Shown here in pieces: positions 29,332 to 40,410 of a stretch of DNA of 64,000 bases. How positions within the stretch are numbered: the stretch's first letter is position 1; every line of letters starts with the position of its first letter. Origin of the DNA: Shewanella sp. KT0246 (GTDB lineage Bacteria > Pseudomonadota > Gammaproteobacteria > Enterobacterales > Shewanellaceae); assembly GCF_019654955.1 (NCBI RefSeq), contig NZ_BPEV01000023.1:1-64000 (forward strand). Reading direction: 5' to 3'. The notes below the pieces were generated by a model. It had not been told where the DNA came from. It ran no database searches and saw only the letters and a program-made list of their open reading frames with translations. A program made the translations under genes and the position numbers.

Positions 29332-30439
29332 ATCCTTATCGTGCCTTGTAGGTTCAAGCATCGTCGGCTTGTCACTTGTGGTCGCTTCAACGGGAAGTTT
29401 CGCTGAAACAAAACCATCCTCAGCAACGCTAACACATCAACAAGTTCGAAGTGCGATTCAGCTAAACCTTGAACAAAATATGTATACTCTCCCACCGCGC
29501 ATTCAGGGCCATTACGGCCTAAGAATGTACCGTATGACAGGTGATGAAAAATACACTAATGCTGCACTTATCGATTTAATTACTATTACTGAACGCCAAA
29601 ATTACTTTGCTTGCAATATTGATACACCTAAATTTATTGAACAGCAAGCAGAGCAAGCTATCAGTGTATTGGGTAAAGGGCCTCGTGCTAAAGCACGCAA
29701 GAAAGCGTTAAAACCTTTTCCTGAGTTTATTTTTTATAGCGATATTTTATTACGGTACGCCAGCCGGATTAATGAGTTAGGTTTTAATGGTCCATGCCAT
29801 CAACAGATGGTCGAGGCTCTAAAGGCTTACGATCTAACACCAGGATTAACTGACCCTAAAATGATTAAATCTTGGGCTGCTCAACTAATTAATTATGCTT
29901 ATTGGGCAGAACAGCTTGAAGTTGGAAGCTATGTTGAAGATTACAAAAAAGCCTTTATTGCAGCTTACCCAAATGACAAAGACAGTGAACTAGACAAAAA
30001 ACAGTTCCAAAATAAACTATATGGCATGACGCACTTTATTTTCGCCGCAAGTGGTTATTACCAAAAAGAAGTTAGTGCGAAAGAATTTAAATGGATCTTA
30101 GATTACTTTGATAACAACATCGACCGTATTCTAAAAGATGCAACTGACGACATTATTTCTGAAGTGGGCATCAGCTTTTATTTAACTGGTTTACGTGATC
30201 ACCCTGTGATTAAAAAAACCCAAAACCATATAGCAGCTTCGTTTGATCCAGAATATCAGATCATTCCATCGCCTAGAGGTAACCCTGATATGGTAATGGG
30301 TGAGCACCGAAATGTATTAGCTATGATGTTATTAGACTGGCCAGAAAAACTTCACAAAGGCCCTTATCTTGCAGACATTAAAGCCACTAAAAAATACTTA
30401 CCTGTGCAAGTTGCACCTATAAAAACTGATAAAAACTGA
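29309..30439 (+). CDS. DUF3541 family exported protein
   Basis: The frame opens at 29276, but the ATG at 29309 has a CAGGAG ribosome site eight bases upstream and yields a good signal peptide (MLAIRKF to about residue 33, SFAET). That gives 376 residues. It shows the DUF3541 signatures GHYGLRMYRMTGD, MIKSWAAQLINYAYW, NKLYGMTHFIFAASGYYQ and GEHRNVLAMMLLDW. The many paired helices suggest an alpha/alpha barrel, but no function is known. It overlaps the preceding gene by 23 bases, so it belongs to the same operon. A hairpin terminator follows. Confidence 0.8.
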   Translation: MLAIRKFKSLSCLVGSSIVGLSLVVASTGSFAETKPSSATLTHQQVRSAIQLNLEQNMYTLPPRIQGHYGLRMYRMTGDEKYTNAALIDLITITERQNYFACNIDTPKFIEQQAEQAISVLGKGPRAKARKKALKPFPEFIFYSDILLRYASRINELGFNGPCHQQMVEALKAYDLTPGLTDPKMIKSWAAQLINYAYWAEQLEVGSYVEDYKKAFIAAYPNDKDSELDKKQFQNKLYGMTHFIFAASGYYQKEVSAKEFKWILDYFDNNIDRILKDATDDIISEVGISFYLTGLRDHPVIKKTQNHIAASFDPEYQIIPSPRGNPDMVMGEHRNVLAMMLLDWPEKLHKGPYLADIKATKKYLPVQVAPIKTDKN

Positions 30440-30448
30440 CAAAAACTA

Positions 30449-30472
30449 AGGGCGTAATTATCAATACGCCCT
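30449..30472 (+). terminator. Terminator closing the five-gene cluster
   Basis: AGGGCGTA / TACGCCCT stem with an eight-base loop, ten bases after the DUF3541 stop, followed by a T-rich ATTTCTTATT. Confidence 0.7.
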
Positions 30473-30586
30473 ATTTCTTATTGATAAAAATTGGGGCGGC
30501 TAAATTGTTTAACATTATTGTGTTGTTTCTTCGCCCATAATTAACTCCTGCATCGACAGTTAAGAACAATATCATTCGAGAATAAT

Positions 30587-31489
30587 ATGAGCAGAGCAAA
30601 GTCAACATTAGAACAATGGCGTATCCTTCAATCTGTTGTTGATTTTGGTGGATACGCACAAGCAGCAGATCAGCTCAATAAAAGCCAATCATCACTTAAT
30701 CATGCAGTGGCAAAACTACAAAGTCAGTTAGGTATCCAATTACTCGAAGTTAAAGGCCGCAAAGCTTACCTTACTGAACAAGGAGAAGTATTACTGCGCC
30801 GTTCACGTCATTTAACACAAACAGTCGATGAACTTGAACAATTAGCCAGTAACTTAGGTGAAGGTTGGGAACCCAATTTAACTATTGCCCGCGAAATTAT
30901 TTACCCTATGGACTTTTTAGTCGATGCATTGAAAGCATTTTTACCCCATAGCCGTGGGACTCGAGTCACTATCATCGATTCGGTAATTTCAGGAACTCAT
31001 GAGCTAATTTTAAATAGCACGGCTGATATTGCCATATGTGCTATTCCCGCAAAAGGTCATATTGCAGAACCTATTTGTGAGTCAGAGTTATTTCTAGTTT
31101 GCTCTCCAGATCATCCTTTAGCTTTGCAAAAGGTTATTGCTGATGATCAAGTTCTTGCGCAATACTTACAGGTGGTAATCAAAGACACTGCGATTAATAA
31201 AGCCTCTGATACTGGTTGGCTCAAAGCAGAGCAACGCTGGACGGTTTCAAATTTCCACGAAGCGATAAATATACTAAAAACAGGCATTGGTTTTTGTTGG
31301 GCACCAGCCTACTTAGTTAAAGATAATATAGTATCAGGAGAGCTAAAACGGTTAGTGTTAAAAGGCAGTAAGAGTCGTAAAATACAACTATCTTTACTGA
31401 TCCCAAATCGCGATAAACAAGGGCCTGCATCTAAACTACTAGAATCTTTGATACTACTTCAACATGATATAAATCAGAGTCTTGATTAA
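30587..31489 (+). CDS. LysR-family transcriptional regulator
   Basis: 300 residues. The N-terminal winged helix-turn-helix (about 8-66) contains GGYAQAADQLNKSQSSLNHAVAKLQ and LEVKGRKAYLTEQG, the standard LysR recognition region. The effector-binding domain covers about 95-295. Ligand and targets cannot be read from the sequence. It lies 147 bases after the DUF3541 gene, on the same strand but beyond a terminator, so it is likely monocistronic and may or may not control the cluster before it. Confidence 0.93.
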   Translation: MSRAKSTLEQWRILQSVVDFGGYAQAADQLNKSQSSLNHAVAKLQSQLGIQLLEVKGRKAYLTEQGEVLLRRSRHLTQTVDELEQLASNLGEGWEPNLTIAREIIYPMDFLVDALKAFLPHSRGTRVTIIDSVISGTHELILNSTADIAICAIPAKGHIAEPICESELFLVCSPDHPLALQKVIADDQVLAQYLQVVIKDTAINKASDTGWLKAEQRWTVSNFHEAINILKTGIGFCWAPAYLVKDNIVSGELKRLVLKGSKSRKIQLSLLIPNRDKQGPASKLLESLILLQHDINQSLD

Positions 31490-31526
31490 AATTAAACAAA
31501 TAAAATTTGGCAAGGTTTAGGTGACG

Positions 31527-32717
31527 TTATACAGCAATATTGATTGGTGTGTATGCTTGTTCTGACTGTAAATCCGATACGTTAATGTTGGCATTATTGA
31601 TTGTTGTTTCAGTATCGCTATTTTGGTCGTTCGTTTGGTCAAATGGATAAGTGGGCGTAAAGTCTTGCTGACCAAACAATTCTAAGTGTTGAGCTAAATC
31701 ATTAATTTGTTTTGAATCTTCACTACTTATTATCTTCTCTTGCCGCTCAGCAGTTAATTCTTTTTTCGCTTCATTCATTTTTTGAACCGCTTCATTAGCC
31801 ACTTGAATATCGGCAATTGAAGGTTGAACTGGTGCCATGGCTGCTGCATAAACCTTTTGCATCTTGTTATAGGTTGCTTGGGCATTACCTTCAATCACAC
31901 CAACATCGATATTAACCTTACCTTCAACAGCATAGCGTTTACCGTCGGGGCCTTTTTCGTAAGTATATTGAGGAGTGTGAGCAAAACTTCCACCTACGGC
32001 GGCGTGGGCCTGTTCATGTGTTTTAACTTCAGAGTCTCTTGCAGAAAGCTCCTTAATCACTTGGGCATCAAGTTGAACTTGTTGCTCCACTTCTTGCTTA
32101 ACCGCTTCTTGTTTTTGTTCTGTTTGTGCTTTGTTTTCAGCTTCATTTTCAGCGCTGTTTTCAGCATTATCATCAACCTTAGCATTTTGTACTTCCGTTT
32201 CTTTATTACCAATCCCTTCAAAGCCTGACACAGGCTTACCAACTAAATTATTTTCATCAATATTCTTAGAAAGCTTAACATCTTGATTAAAAACATTTAT
32301 TGCTTTATCAGTTTCTTCCTGAGTTCCACCAGCTGATAAGCCCAGCACTGATATAGCGCCACTTTTCATATTAAATTGCGAAGCGGATGGGTTAAGCGAT
32401 TCAGGAGTCATTGACTGCTGAACTGACATGTTTGAACTTGGATTAGTCTCCGATGTAATGTCGGCAAAATGAGTTGCAGAGTTATTGGCTAGAGGGTGAT
32501 TTACTAGAGAGCCAGTTGCTAGAGAGCTCTTTGTTAAAGAACCATTTGTTGGGAAGGTACTTGTTAGTGTGTTCGCGGCCGGTACAGAGCTATTAGTAAC
32601 AGAATTATTAGCAACGCTATTAGCACCATGACCTACAACCGTACCTCGAGTTGAGCGAACGCTTTGACTTGAGGTTAGGTTTGTTGCTTGTATAGAGGTT
32701 TGACTCTGAATATTCAT
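31527..32717 (-). CDS. SprA-related putative metalloprotease
   Basis: 396 residues. The N-terminal half is low-complexity, rich in Asn, Ser, Thr and Gln, with repetitive pieces around residues 40-85 and a Glu/Lys/Gln coiled stretch at about 180-215. The conserved part (about 220-330) is the SprA-related family: ARDSEVKTHEQAHAAVGG with the HExxH-like HEQAH, then YTYEKGPDGKRYAVEGKVNID. HEQAH suggests zinc binding, but no activity is established to my knowledge. There is no signal peptide. Nine bases separate it from the small upstream gene, indicating one operon. Confidence 0.8.
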   Translation of the reverse strand: MNIQSQTSIQATNLTSSQSVRSTRGTVVGHGANSVANNSVTNSSVPAANTLTSTFPTNGSLTKSSLATGSLVNHPLANNSATHFADITSETNPSSNMSVQQSMTPESLNPSASQFNMKSGAISVLGLSAGGTQEETDKAINVFNQDVKLSKNIDENNLVGKPVSGFEGIGNKETEVQNAKVDDNAENSAENEAENKAQTEQKQEAVKQEVEQQVQLDAQVIKELSARDSEVKTHEQAHAAVGGSFAHTPQYTYEKGPDGKRYAVEGKVNIDVGVIEGNAQATYNKMQKVYAAAMAPVQPSIADIQVANEAVQKMNEAKKELTAERQEKIISSEDSKQINDLAQHLELFGQQDFTPTYPFDQTNDQNSDTETTINNANINVSDLQSEQAYTPINIAV

Positions 32718-32726
32718 AATTATCGA

Positions 32727-33011
32727 TTAAACGGATAAATCGATAATAGTGCCGACATTTTCAGATGTAACATCAATGACTTCTGCAGAAGCTTGCGCTT
32801 GAGTCACCGCTTGCTCAGCATCAATCAAAGCAGATACTTTATCTGTTGGCTGCGTTGTTTGAGAACTTAAGGTTACAGTATCTTGTTCCGCTTTAATTGG
32901 AGCAGCTGTTGCTGGCTCTGGAGCAGCAACAGCTGTCGTTGCTTGCGCTAAATCGTTTTGGGCACTTTGTAAACCTTGTATTCCTGAGGTCATTGCTGAT
33001 GGTACTTGCAT
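32727..33011 (-). CDS. Small protein resembling flagellar rod/hook termini
   Basis: 94 residues, no signal peptide. The first 20 residues (SGIQGLQSAQNDLAQATTAV) resemble the N-terminal helix of flagellar rod and hook proteins, and the last 25 (QAQASAEVIDVTSENVGTII) resemble their C-terminal coiled segment. The middle is an Ala/Pro/Thr linker. It lacks the central domains of FlgE or FlgG. It precedes the SprA-like gene by nine bases. It may be a small axial-type component or an export-signal mimic; the family assignment is tentative. Confidence 0.55.
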   Translation of the reverse strand: MQVPSAMTSGIQGLQSAQNDLAQATTAVAAPEPATAAPIKAEQDTVTLSSQTTQPTDKVSALIDAEQAVTQAQASAEVIDVTSENVGTIIDLSV

Positions 33012-33196
33012 GTCATCAATCCTTTTAAAATCAAACCTAAAACAATATAAAAATGAATTTAGTTCATATTATTATCGTTAAGTGTTCTTTATTAAGTGTT
33101 TAATTATCATTCAAGACTTACGGTTTGTACAGCAATAGGATACTTGTTATGCGCATTGTTATAACAAGTGCTAAAATCAAACACTAATACCAAGTT

Positions 33197-34306
33197 CTAA
33201 AACCATGCGCTCTCCCAGTCTTTCCAAACAGGATTCAAACCAATTCGTTGCATTTTTTCAATAACTTGACTAACACTTCGATCGTCACTGATTTCAAATT
33301 GATCCAGCTGCGCATTGGGATTTTGATAACCTCCTGGTTCAGTCGAACTACCAGCACTAATATTTGTCACCCCAAGTGGTAGCAAATTGTCTCTGAACTC
33401 AGGAGTTTCTCGAGTAGACAAACTAATTTCTAACTGCGCATTGAACAATCTAAATGCACAAATCAGTTGCACTAAACCTTCGTCGGTGAGCTCAACTTTC
33501 GGCGTTATCCCACCAGTACAAGGCCTTAACCTAGGTAACGAGATACTATAGCGCGTTCGCCAATAATGCTTCTCTAAATACCCAAGATGATATCCCATCA
33601 CTAGTGCATCTAACCGCCAGTCATCCAGCCCAAGTAACACCCCTAAACCAATTTTATCAACACCCGCGGCAGCGACTCGATCAGGAGTTGCTAAACGATA
33701 TAAAAAATCTTGTTTTTTTCCGCGAGTATGGTGCTTACGATACGTTTGAGGTTGATAGGTTTCTTGATATACCATCACGGCATCAAGACCCAGCTCCACT
33801 AACGTTCGATACTCTGATTCAGTTAACGGCTGTACTTCAATTGCAACATAGCTAAATTGTTGCTTTACGATGGGTAAAACATGTTTAAAGTACTCAATAC
33901 CTACTTTGGTTTCATGTTCACCCGACACCAGCAAAATTGAATCAAAACCTCGCTGCTTAATAATACTCATCTCAGCTAATAATTCTGCATCAGACAGTGT
34001 TTTTCGCTTGAGCTTATTACTCATCGAGAAACCACAATAATCACACTCATTAGCACACAAGTTAGACAGATAAAGTGGCAAATATAATCCAATATTGGCA
34101 CCAAAACGCTGCCGAGTCAGCTGATAAGCTTTTTGCGCCATTTGTTCAAGATATGGTTGTGCCGCTGGCGATAATAAAGCCATTAAACTATCGATGTTAC
34201 CTTGCGAATGTGAAATCGCACGCTCCACATCTACAGCAGTGGTTGAATATAAGCGCATAGACAATTCATCAAGGTTTAACTGTTTAAATTGTTCAGTAAA
34301 ACTCAT
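33197..34306 (-). CDS. thiH: 2-iminoacetate synthase ThiH
   Basis: Radical-SAM tyrosine lyase that makes dehydroglycine for the thiazole ring. 369 residues. The radical-SAM cysteines are in NLCANECDYCGFS (C-x3-C-x2-C) near residue 85, followed by the family's SNKLKRKTLS. Use of ThiH, with no thiO glycine oxidase in the operon, fits a facultative anaerobe. Last gene of the thi operon, 13 bases after thiG. A nine-base inverted repeat (33142-33150 / 33161-33169) lies after the stop but without a T-run. Confidence 0.97.
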   Translation of the reverse strand: MSFTEQFKQLNLDELSMRLYSTTAVDVERAISHSQGNIDSLMALLSPAAQPYLEQMAQKAYQLTRQRFGANIGLYLPLYLSNLCANECDYCGFSMSNKLKRKTLSDAELLAEMSIIKQRGFDSILLVSGEHETKVGIEYFKHVLPIVKQQFSYVAIEVQPLTESEYRTLVELGLDAVMVYQETYQPQTYRKHHTRGKKQDFLYRLATPDRVAAAGVDKIGLGVLLGLDDWRLDALVMGYHLGYLEKHYWRTRYSISLPRLRPCTGGITPKVELTDEGLVQLICAFRLFNAQLEISLSTRETPEFRDNLLPLGVTNISAGSSTEPGGYQNPNAQLDQFEISDDRSVSQVIEKMQRIGLNPVWKDWESAWF

Positions 34307-34319
34307 TACTATCCTGACC

Positions 34320-35084
34320 TTAAAACTTTAAAAAGTTCGTTAGCGGACTAGTGTGTTCAGCTTGTTTTGAAACATTGCCGAGCCCTGCTAAATACGCTTG
34401 CCTTCCTGCTTTGACCGCATTGTTAAAACACTCCGCCATAGAAATAGGATCTGTACTACTGGCAATCGCGGTATTTACTAAAACGGCATCAGCTCCCATT
34501 TCCATCGCTCTACACGCATGCGAAGGTGCGCCTATACCAGCATCAACCACAACTGGTATATTCGCTTGCTCAATAATAATTTCTAAAAAGGGCTCTGTAG
34601 CCAAACCTTGATTGCTCCCAATAGGGCTACCTAATGGCATAACAGCGGCGCAGCCCACCTCTTCCAGTCGATAACATAAAACAGGGTCAGCATGTACATA
34701 TGGCAATACAGTAAAACCTTTATTGCATAGTATTTCAGCGGCTTTTAACGTTTCTACGGCATCTGGCATTAAGTATTTAGGATCTGGATGTATTTCTAGT
34801 TTGATCAGCTTTGTAGCTAACATTTCACTGGCAAGTTCAGCTGCAAAAATGGCTTCTTTTGCATTACGTGCTCCTGCAGTATTTGGTAATAACTTAACTC
34901 CCATTTGCTGCAATGGCGTCAGTAAGTCATCAAAATCTTTACTGTGATCGATCCGCTTCATCGCTAGCGTCACTAATTGGGACTGAGACGCCGCTATCGC
35001 CGCTAACATTGTTTTAGAGTCGGTAAATTTCCCTGTTCCAGTAAACAAACGTGATTCGAATTCTTGATTAGCAATTGATAACAT
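34320..35084 (-). CDS. thiG: Thiazole synthase ThiG
   Basis: TIM-barrel enzyme joining deoxyxylulose phosphate, dehydroglycine and ThiS-carried sulfur. 254 residues, the family length. It has [10 protein letters not shown] at the start, the substrate lysine region [16 protein letters not shown] near residue 95, and the phosphate-binding [20 protein letters not shown]. It starts one base after the thiS stop. Confidence 0.97.
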   Translation of the reverse strand: MLSIANQEFESRLFTGTGKFTDSKTMLAAIAASQSQLVTLAMKRIDHSKDFDDLLTPLQQMGVKLLPNTAGARNAKEAIFAAELASEMLATKLIKLEIHPDPKYLMPDAVETLKAAEILCNKGFTVLPYVHADPVLCYRLEEVGCAAVMPLGSPIGSNQGLATEPFLEIIIEQANIPVVVDAGIGAPSHACRAMEMGADAVLVNTAIASSTDPISMAECFNNAVKAGRQAYLAGLGNVSKQAEHTSPLTNFLKF

Positions 35085-35085
35085 C

Positions 35086-35289
35086 TTATCCCCCTGCTAC
35101 TGCTGAAAATACGTCAATTTTGTCACTTTGTTGACATTCAATCTGCGCCCAACGACTACGAGGAACAACTTGGTCATTCAAAACTAGTGCCAATGACTTC
35201 GGATTTAAATCTTTTAACTCAACTAACTGCAGCAAGCTTGCGTTGCTATGTAGTTTTTCAGCTGAACCATTAAATTCTATTGTGATCAT
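35086..35289 (-). CDS. thiS: Sulfur carrier protein ThiS
   Basis: Ubiquitin-like protein of 67 residues ending in the required Gly-Gly (FSAVAGG), which ThiF adenylates and which receives sulfur as a thiocarboxylate. Its place between thiF and thiG confirms the assignment. Confidence 0.96.
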   Translation of the reverse strand: MITIEFNGSAEKLHSNASLLQLVELKDLNPKSLALVLNDQVVPRSRWAQIECQQSDKIDVFSAVAGG

Positions 35290-35325
35290 AATTTTTCCTA
35301 ACGTACTTAAAAGGCTGAAAACTGC

Positions 35326-36168
35326 TTAATTTAATGCGCAAATACAACAATTTGGATCTTGTGACATACCGACATGGCGCCACTGCAGATTTTTAGCATC
35401 GAATAAATGCAGGCGGCCTTTCAAATCTCGCTTTTGTATTTCATCGCTTTTTAACCAATTTAGGCCCAGTAAAGCTTGCATTGATGCAACGGACAATAAT
35501 GCTGAGGTTAGCACTCCAGCTTGAGCGCATGACTGATTTACGGCTGAATCTTCTGGATAAAGACATTGATAACAACCCGCTTTGTGCTCAGTATTGTTAG
35601 ACGGTAGGATGTCAGATCCAGAGCTATTTTTGTCATGAGTGGCGACAAGCTCCCCGTAAGAAACAGCCTGAGTAAAATCGAGACAAAATAACTGCCCATT
35701 TGCACCGCTGACGGCACCACTTATCAGCGCTTTTTTAGCACGGACTGCAATCCGGTTTATCAATAAGCGAGAAGTAAAATTATCAGTGCAATCAAAGACT
35801 ATATCTGCATCGTTTAATATCGCGTCATCTTGAGCCATAAACCTTTGACATAGCGGTGTTATGACACAATCAGCATAAGCTAGAGAGAGTTTATGGGCGG
35901 CAACATCAACTTTTTTAAAACCGATATCTTCATTTTGAAATAACAATTGTCTTGGCAAATTTGATAACTCGACAATATCGTCATCCATCAAGATAATCTT
36001 GCCGACGCCAGCAGCAGCAAGTTGGTGAGCTACAGCATGACCTAAGCCGCCAATACCAATAATGACCACAGTGCTGTTCATCAATTTAAGCTGACCATCC
36101 TCCCCCATATCTGGCAGTAATACATGGCTTGAATAACGCATATACTGAACATCAGATAATTTATTCAT
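35326..36168 (-). CDS. thiF: Sulfur carrier adenylyltransferase ThiF
   Basis: E1-like enzyme of 280 residues. The nucleotide-binding glycine loop is VVIIGIGGLGHAVAHQLAAAG (about 30-50), followed by LMDDDIVELSNLPRQLLF and the adenylation-site DCTDNF near residue 126. Zinc cysteines appear as CYQC (about 190) and CCIC at the C-terminus. It overlaps the thiDE gene by eight bases and lies 36 bases before thiS. Confidence 0.96.
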   Translation of the reverse strand: MNKLSDVQYMRYSSHVLLPDMGEDGQLKLMNSTVVIIGIGGLGHAVAHQLAAAGVGKIILMDDDIVELSNLPRQLLFQNEDIGFKKVDVAAHKLSLAYADCVITPLCQRFMAQDDAILNDADIVFDCTDNFTSRLLINRIAVRAKKALISGAVSGANGQLFCLDFTQAVSYGELVATHDKNSSGSDILPSNNTEHKAGCYQCLYPEDSAVNQSCAQAGVLTSALLSVASMQALLGLNWLKSDEIQKRDLKGRLHLFDAKNLQWRHVGMSQDPNCCICALN

Positions 36169-37807
36169 GACTAGCCTCGCACTGTAAACTTAAATCATCA
36201 CTTTGCCACTGACTCAACAAACGTTTATATGCTGATGTTGGATAGGCAGCTTCAGTGACCGCTCTTACCACTGCGACGCTATCGACTTTGCTGGCTTTTA
36301 TCTGATCGAGAACCTGCTCATCTATGCCACCAATCGCCACTGTTGGATAAACTGATTTAAGCAGAGCTGAGTAACGGGCTAATTTTTTTAAACCTTGGGG
36401 CGCCGATGGCATTACCTTAGTGGTCGTTGGAAAAATATGGCCAAGAGCGATATAGGAAGGTTTTAATTGGTGGGCAAGTAAGATCTCAAAAACGCTGTGA
36501 CTCGATAAACCAATCGCAATCCCCGCTTCATTAATTACATCTAGCGGCGCCAATTCTGCGTCTTCTTGCCCTAAATGAATACCAAAAGCACCATGTTTTA
36601 ACGCAAGCTGCCAATGATCGTTAATAAACACTTGGGCTTGATAATCACGCCCTAAAATAATCGCTTGTTGAATTAGCGTCTCTATATGCTCATCTAATGT
36701 ATCACCAGTTTGTTTTATTCTAAGCTGAACTGTTGTGCATTTAGCTTTAAGTAACGCTTCAAGCAATGCAATATCTTCAACAACGGGATAAACACCAATT
36801 TCTTGCTCTAATTTCGCAAAAGCCTTATTTGAACCATGACTTGAGCCAATAGTTTGATCTGCTGAGTTCGTTAGATTCTTATTCGAATCAATTGCGTAAT
36901 AATGACTAACACGAGGATATAGACCAATATCCTCTGGCCAACCGGTTTTAGCTAAAGGGCCAGCGCCTTTGCCAAATTGCACACTATCTAATAAGCCTTT
37001 TGACACGTATGCTTTCGCCATCACAATTGCATCGTGAAGCACGTAGTCATGTGCCATAAAACAAGCAATAGCAGAAGATAATGTACAACCACTTCCGTGA
37101 TTATTATTAGTTCCAATACGTTTTGATGATAGCCAAAAGCTTTGATATTGATGTGATTCGCTGACACCTAAAACCTGCTGACAAACAAATAAGTCACTGG
37201 CTGTATCTCCTTGCCATTGCTGGGCATCACCGCCTTTTGCAAGAAGATTACATTTTAAATCTATATTTAGAAACGAAGCAGCATCATAAAAACTCGCTTT
37301 ACCTAAATCGATTTTTACAGCTGATTTTGGTACTAACCTAAACAACTCTTGAGCATTGGGCGTCAATAAAGTGATCAAACCTTTAAAAGCGCTGAAATCC
37401 AGTTCAGCTTGTCGATTTAAACCATCTCCACAACTGGCAACCATTACAGGATCGACAATCACAGGCACGATTTTGTTGGCAATATCTTTGCTTCTAAACG
37501 ATTTGAGCCACTTAGCAATAACATTCAGCTGTTGTTGATTGGCAATCAGTCCAATTTTTATTGCTGCAGGTGTTAAATCAGCTTCAAGCACATTTAACTG
37601 AGCGATTAACATGGCATCTGATACTGGTTCAACCAAGTTCACTTCCACAGAGTTTTGGGCAGTCAGTGTAGTAATAACACTGCAGCCAAAACAGCCTAAG
37701 TCGTTCATCGTTGCTAAATCTGTTTGAATGCCTGCGCCGCCACCACTGTCTGAACCCGCAATGGTCCAGACAATAGGTTTCTTAATATTTTGCATCAGTT
37801 GAGACAT
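36161..37807 (-). CDS. thiDE: Bifunctional HMP-P kinase / thiamin-phosphate synthase (ThiD-ThiE fusion)
   Basis: 548 residues in two domains. ThiD (about 10-290) has TIAGSDSGGGAGIQTDL and the anion-hole NNHGSGCTLSSAIACF; it phosphorylates HMP and HMP-P. ThiE (about 335-535) has TTVQLRIKQTGD, FINDHWQLALKHGAFGIHLGQEDAE and GHIFPTTTK; it joins HMP-PP and thiazole phosphate. A linker of about 45 residues joins them. The fusion occurs in several gammaproteobacteria and plants. It starts two bases after thiC. Confidence 0.96.
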   Translation of the reverse strand: MSQLMQNIKKPIVWTIAGSDSGGGAGIQTDLATMNDLGCFGCSVITTLTAQNSVEVNLVEPVSDAMLIAQLNVLEADLTPAAIKIGLIANQQQLNVIAKWLKSFRSKDIANKIVPVIVDPVMVASCGDGLNRQAELDFSAFKGLITLLTPNAQELFRLVPKSAVKIDLGKASFYDAASFLNIDLKCNLLAKGGDAQQWQGDTASDLFVCQQVLGVSESHQYQSFWLSSKRIGTNNNHGSGCTLSSAIACFMAHDYVLHDAIVMAKAYVSKGLLDSVQFGKGAGPLAKTGWPEDIGLYPRVSHYYAIDSNKNLTNSADQTIGSSHGSNKAFAKLEQEIGVYPVVEDIALLEALLKAKCTTVQLRIKQTGDTLDEHIETLIQQAIILGRDYQAQVFINDHWQLALKHGAFGIHLGQEDAELAPLDVINEAGIAIGLSSHSVFEILLAHQLKPSYIALGHIFPTTTKVMPSAPQGLKKLARYSALLKSVYPTVAIGGIDEQVLDQIKASKVDSVAVVRAVTEAAYPTSAYKRLLSQWQSDDLSLQCEASHE

Positions 37808-37809
37808 AC

Positions 37810-39876
<2,067 letters not shown>

Positions 39877-39897
39877 TTAAAAAGAGTTGCTTGCCTG

Positions 39898-39972
39898 GAG
39901 AGGTTTGTTGATGACGAGCGAGTTATAAATAACCCTGTAATTTGCTTTAATAAAGTTTCAAATAAACCTCTC
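39898..39972 (-). promoter_or_regulatory. Possible expression platform between TPP aptamer and thiC
   Basis: A nine-base inverted repeat (GAGAGGTTT at 39898-39906, AAACCTCTC at 39964-39972) encloses about 57 bases. On the minus strand it ends about 40 bases before the thiC ATG, and a short run of T (AACTCTTTTT) follows within ten bases. It could act as terminator or ribosome-access switch for the riboswitch. Confidence 0.45.
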
Positions 39973-40108
39973 GTGTGAAGCCTATATAACTTTACGCAAT
40001 GTAAAACTCTAGATGCTGACGGCATAAATTTAATGTTCGTCAAAACACACCAAATAATTTTACACTTTCAAAAAATCTGAAAACAGAAAGAAGAAATAGC
40101 AAATTAAC

Positions 40109-40196
40109 TGCTTGTTTCCTTCGCAGGTTTTAACCTGATCAGGTTCAACGGATCCCGAATAAACGGTCTCAGCCATAAGGCACTCCGACAAGATGT
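40109..40196 (-). promoter_or_regulatory. TPP (thiamin pyrophosphate) riboswitch
   Basis: Read on the minus strand, this leader holds the conserved thi-box: GGAGTGCC, then GGCTGAGA, then GAACCTGATCAGGTTA and GCGAAGGAAACAAG. These are the pyrimidine- and pyrophosphate-sensing helices of the TPP aptamer. It lies about 250 bases upstream of thiC and should repress thiCDEFSGH when thiamin pyrophosphate is plentiful. Confidence 0.97.
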
Positions 40197-40410
40197 GTGC
40201 AGTATACTCAGCATACGAATTAAATTACAAGTGAATTACATTCAATTTTAACAATACAGAAATGATATTAATTCATCCCCCAAACCTCTGATAAAATTGA
40301 AATTGATTTGAATATGAAACAATAAAAAGACTAATCAATGAATTTATACCTAAGTAAAACACCATAAAAATAAACTCATTTATAAAGCACCAACAAGTGG
40401 CGTACAAAAA

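Noticed and set aside
30471..30659. Minus-strand frame between DUF3541 and lysR genes
   Set aside because: It overlaps the lysR start and the terminator region, and shows no ribosome site or recognisable protein features.
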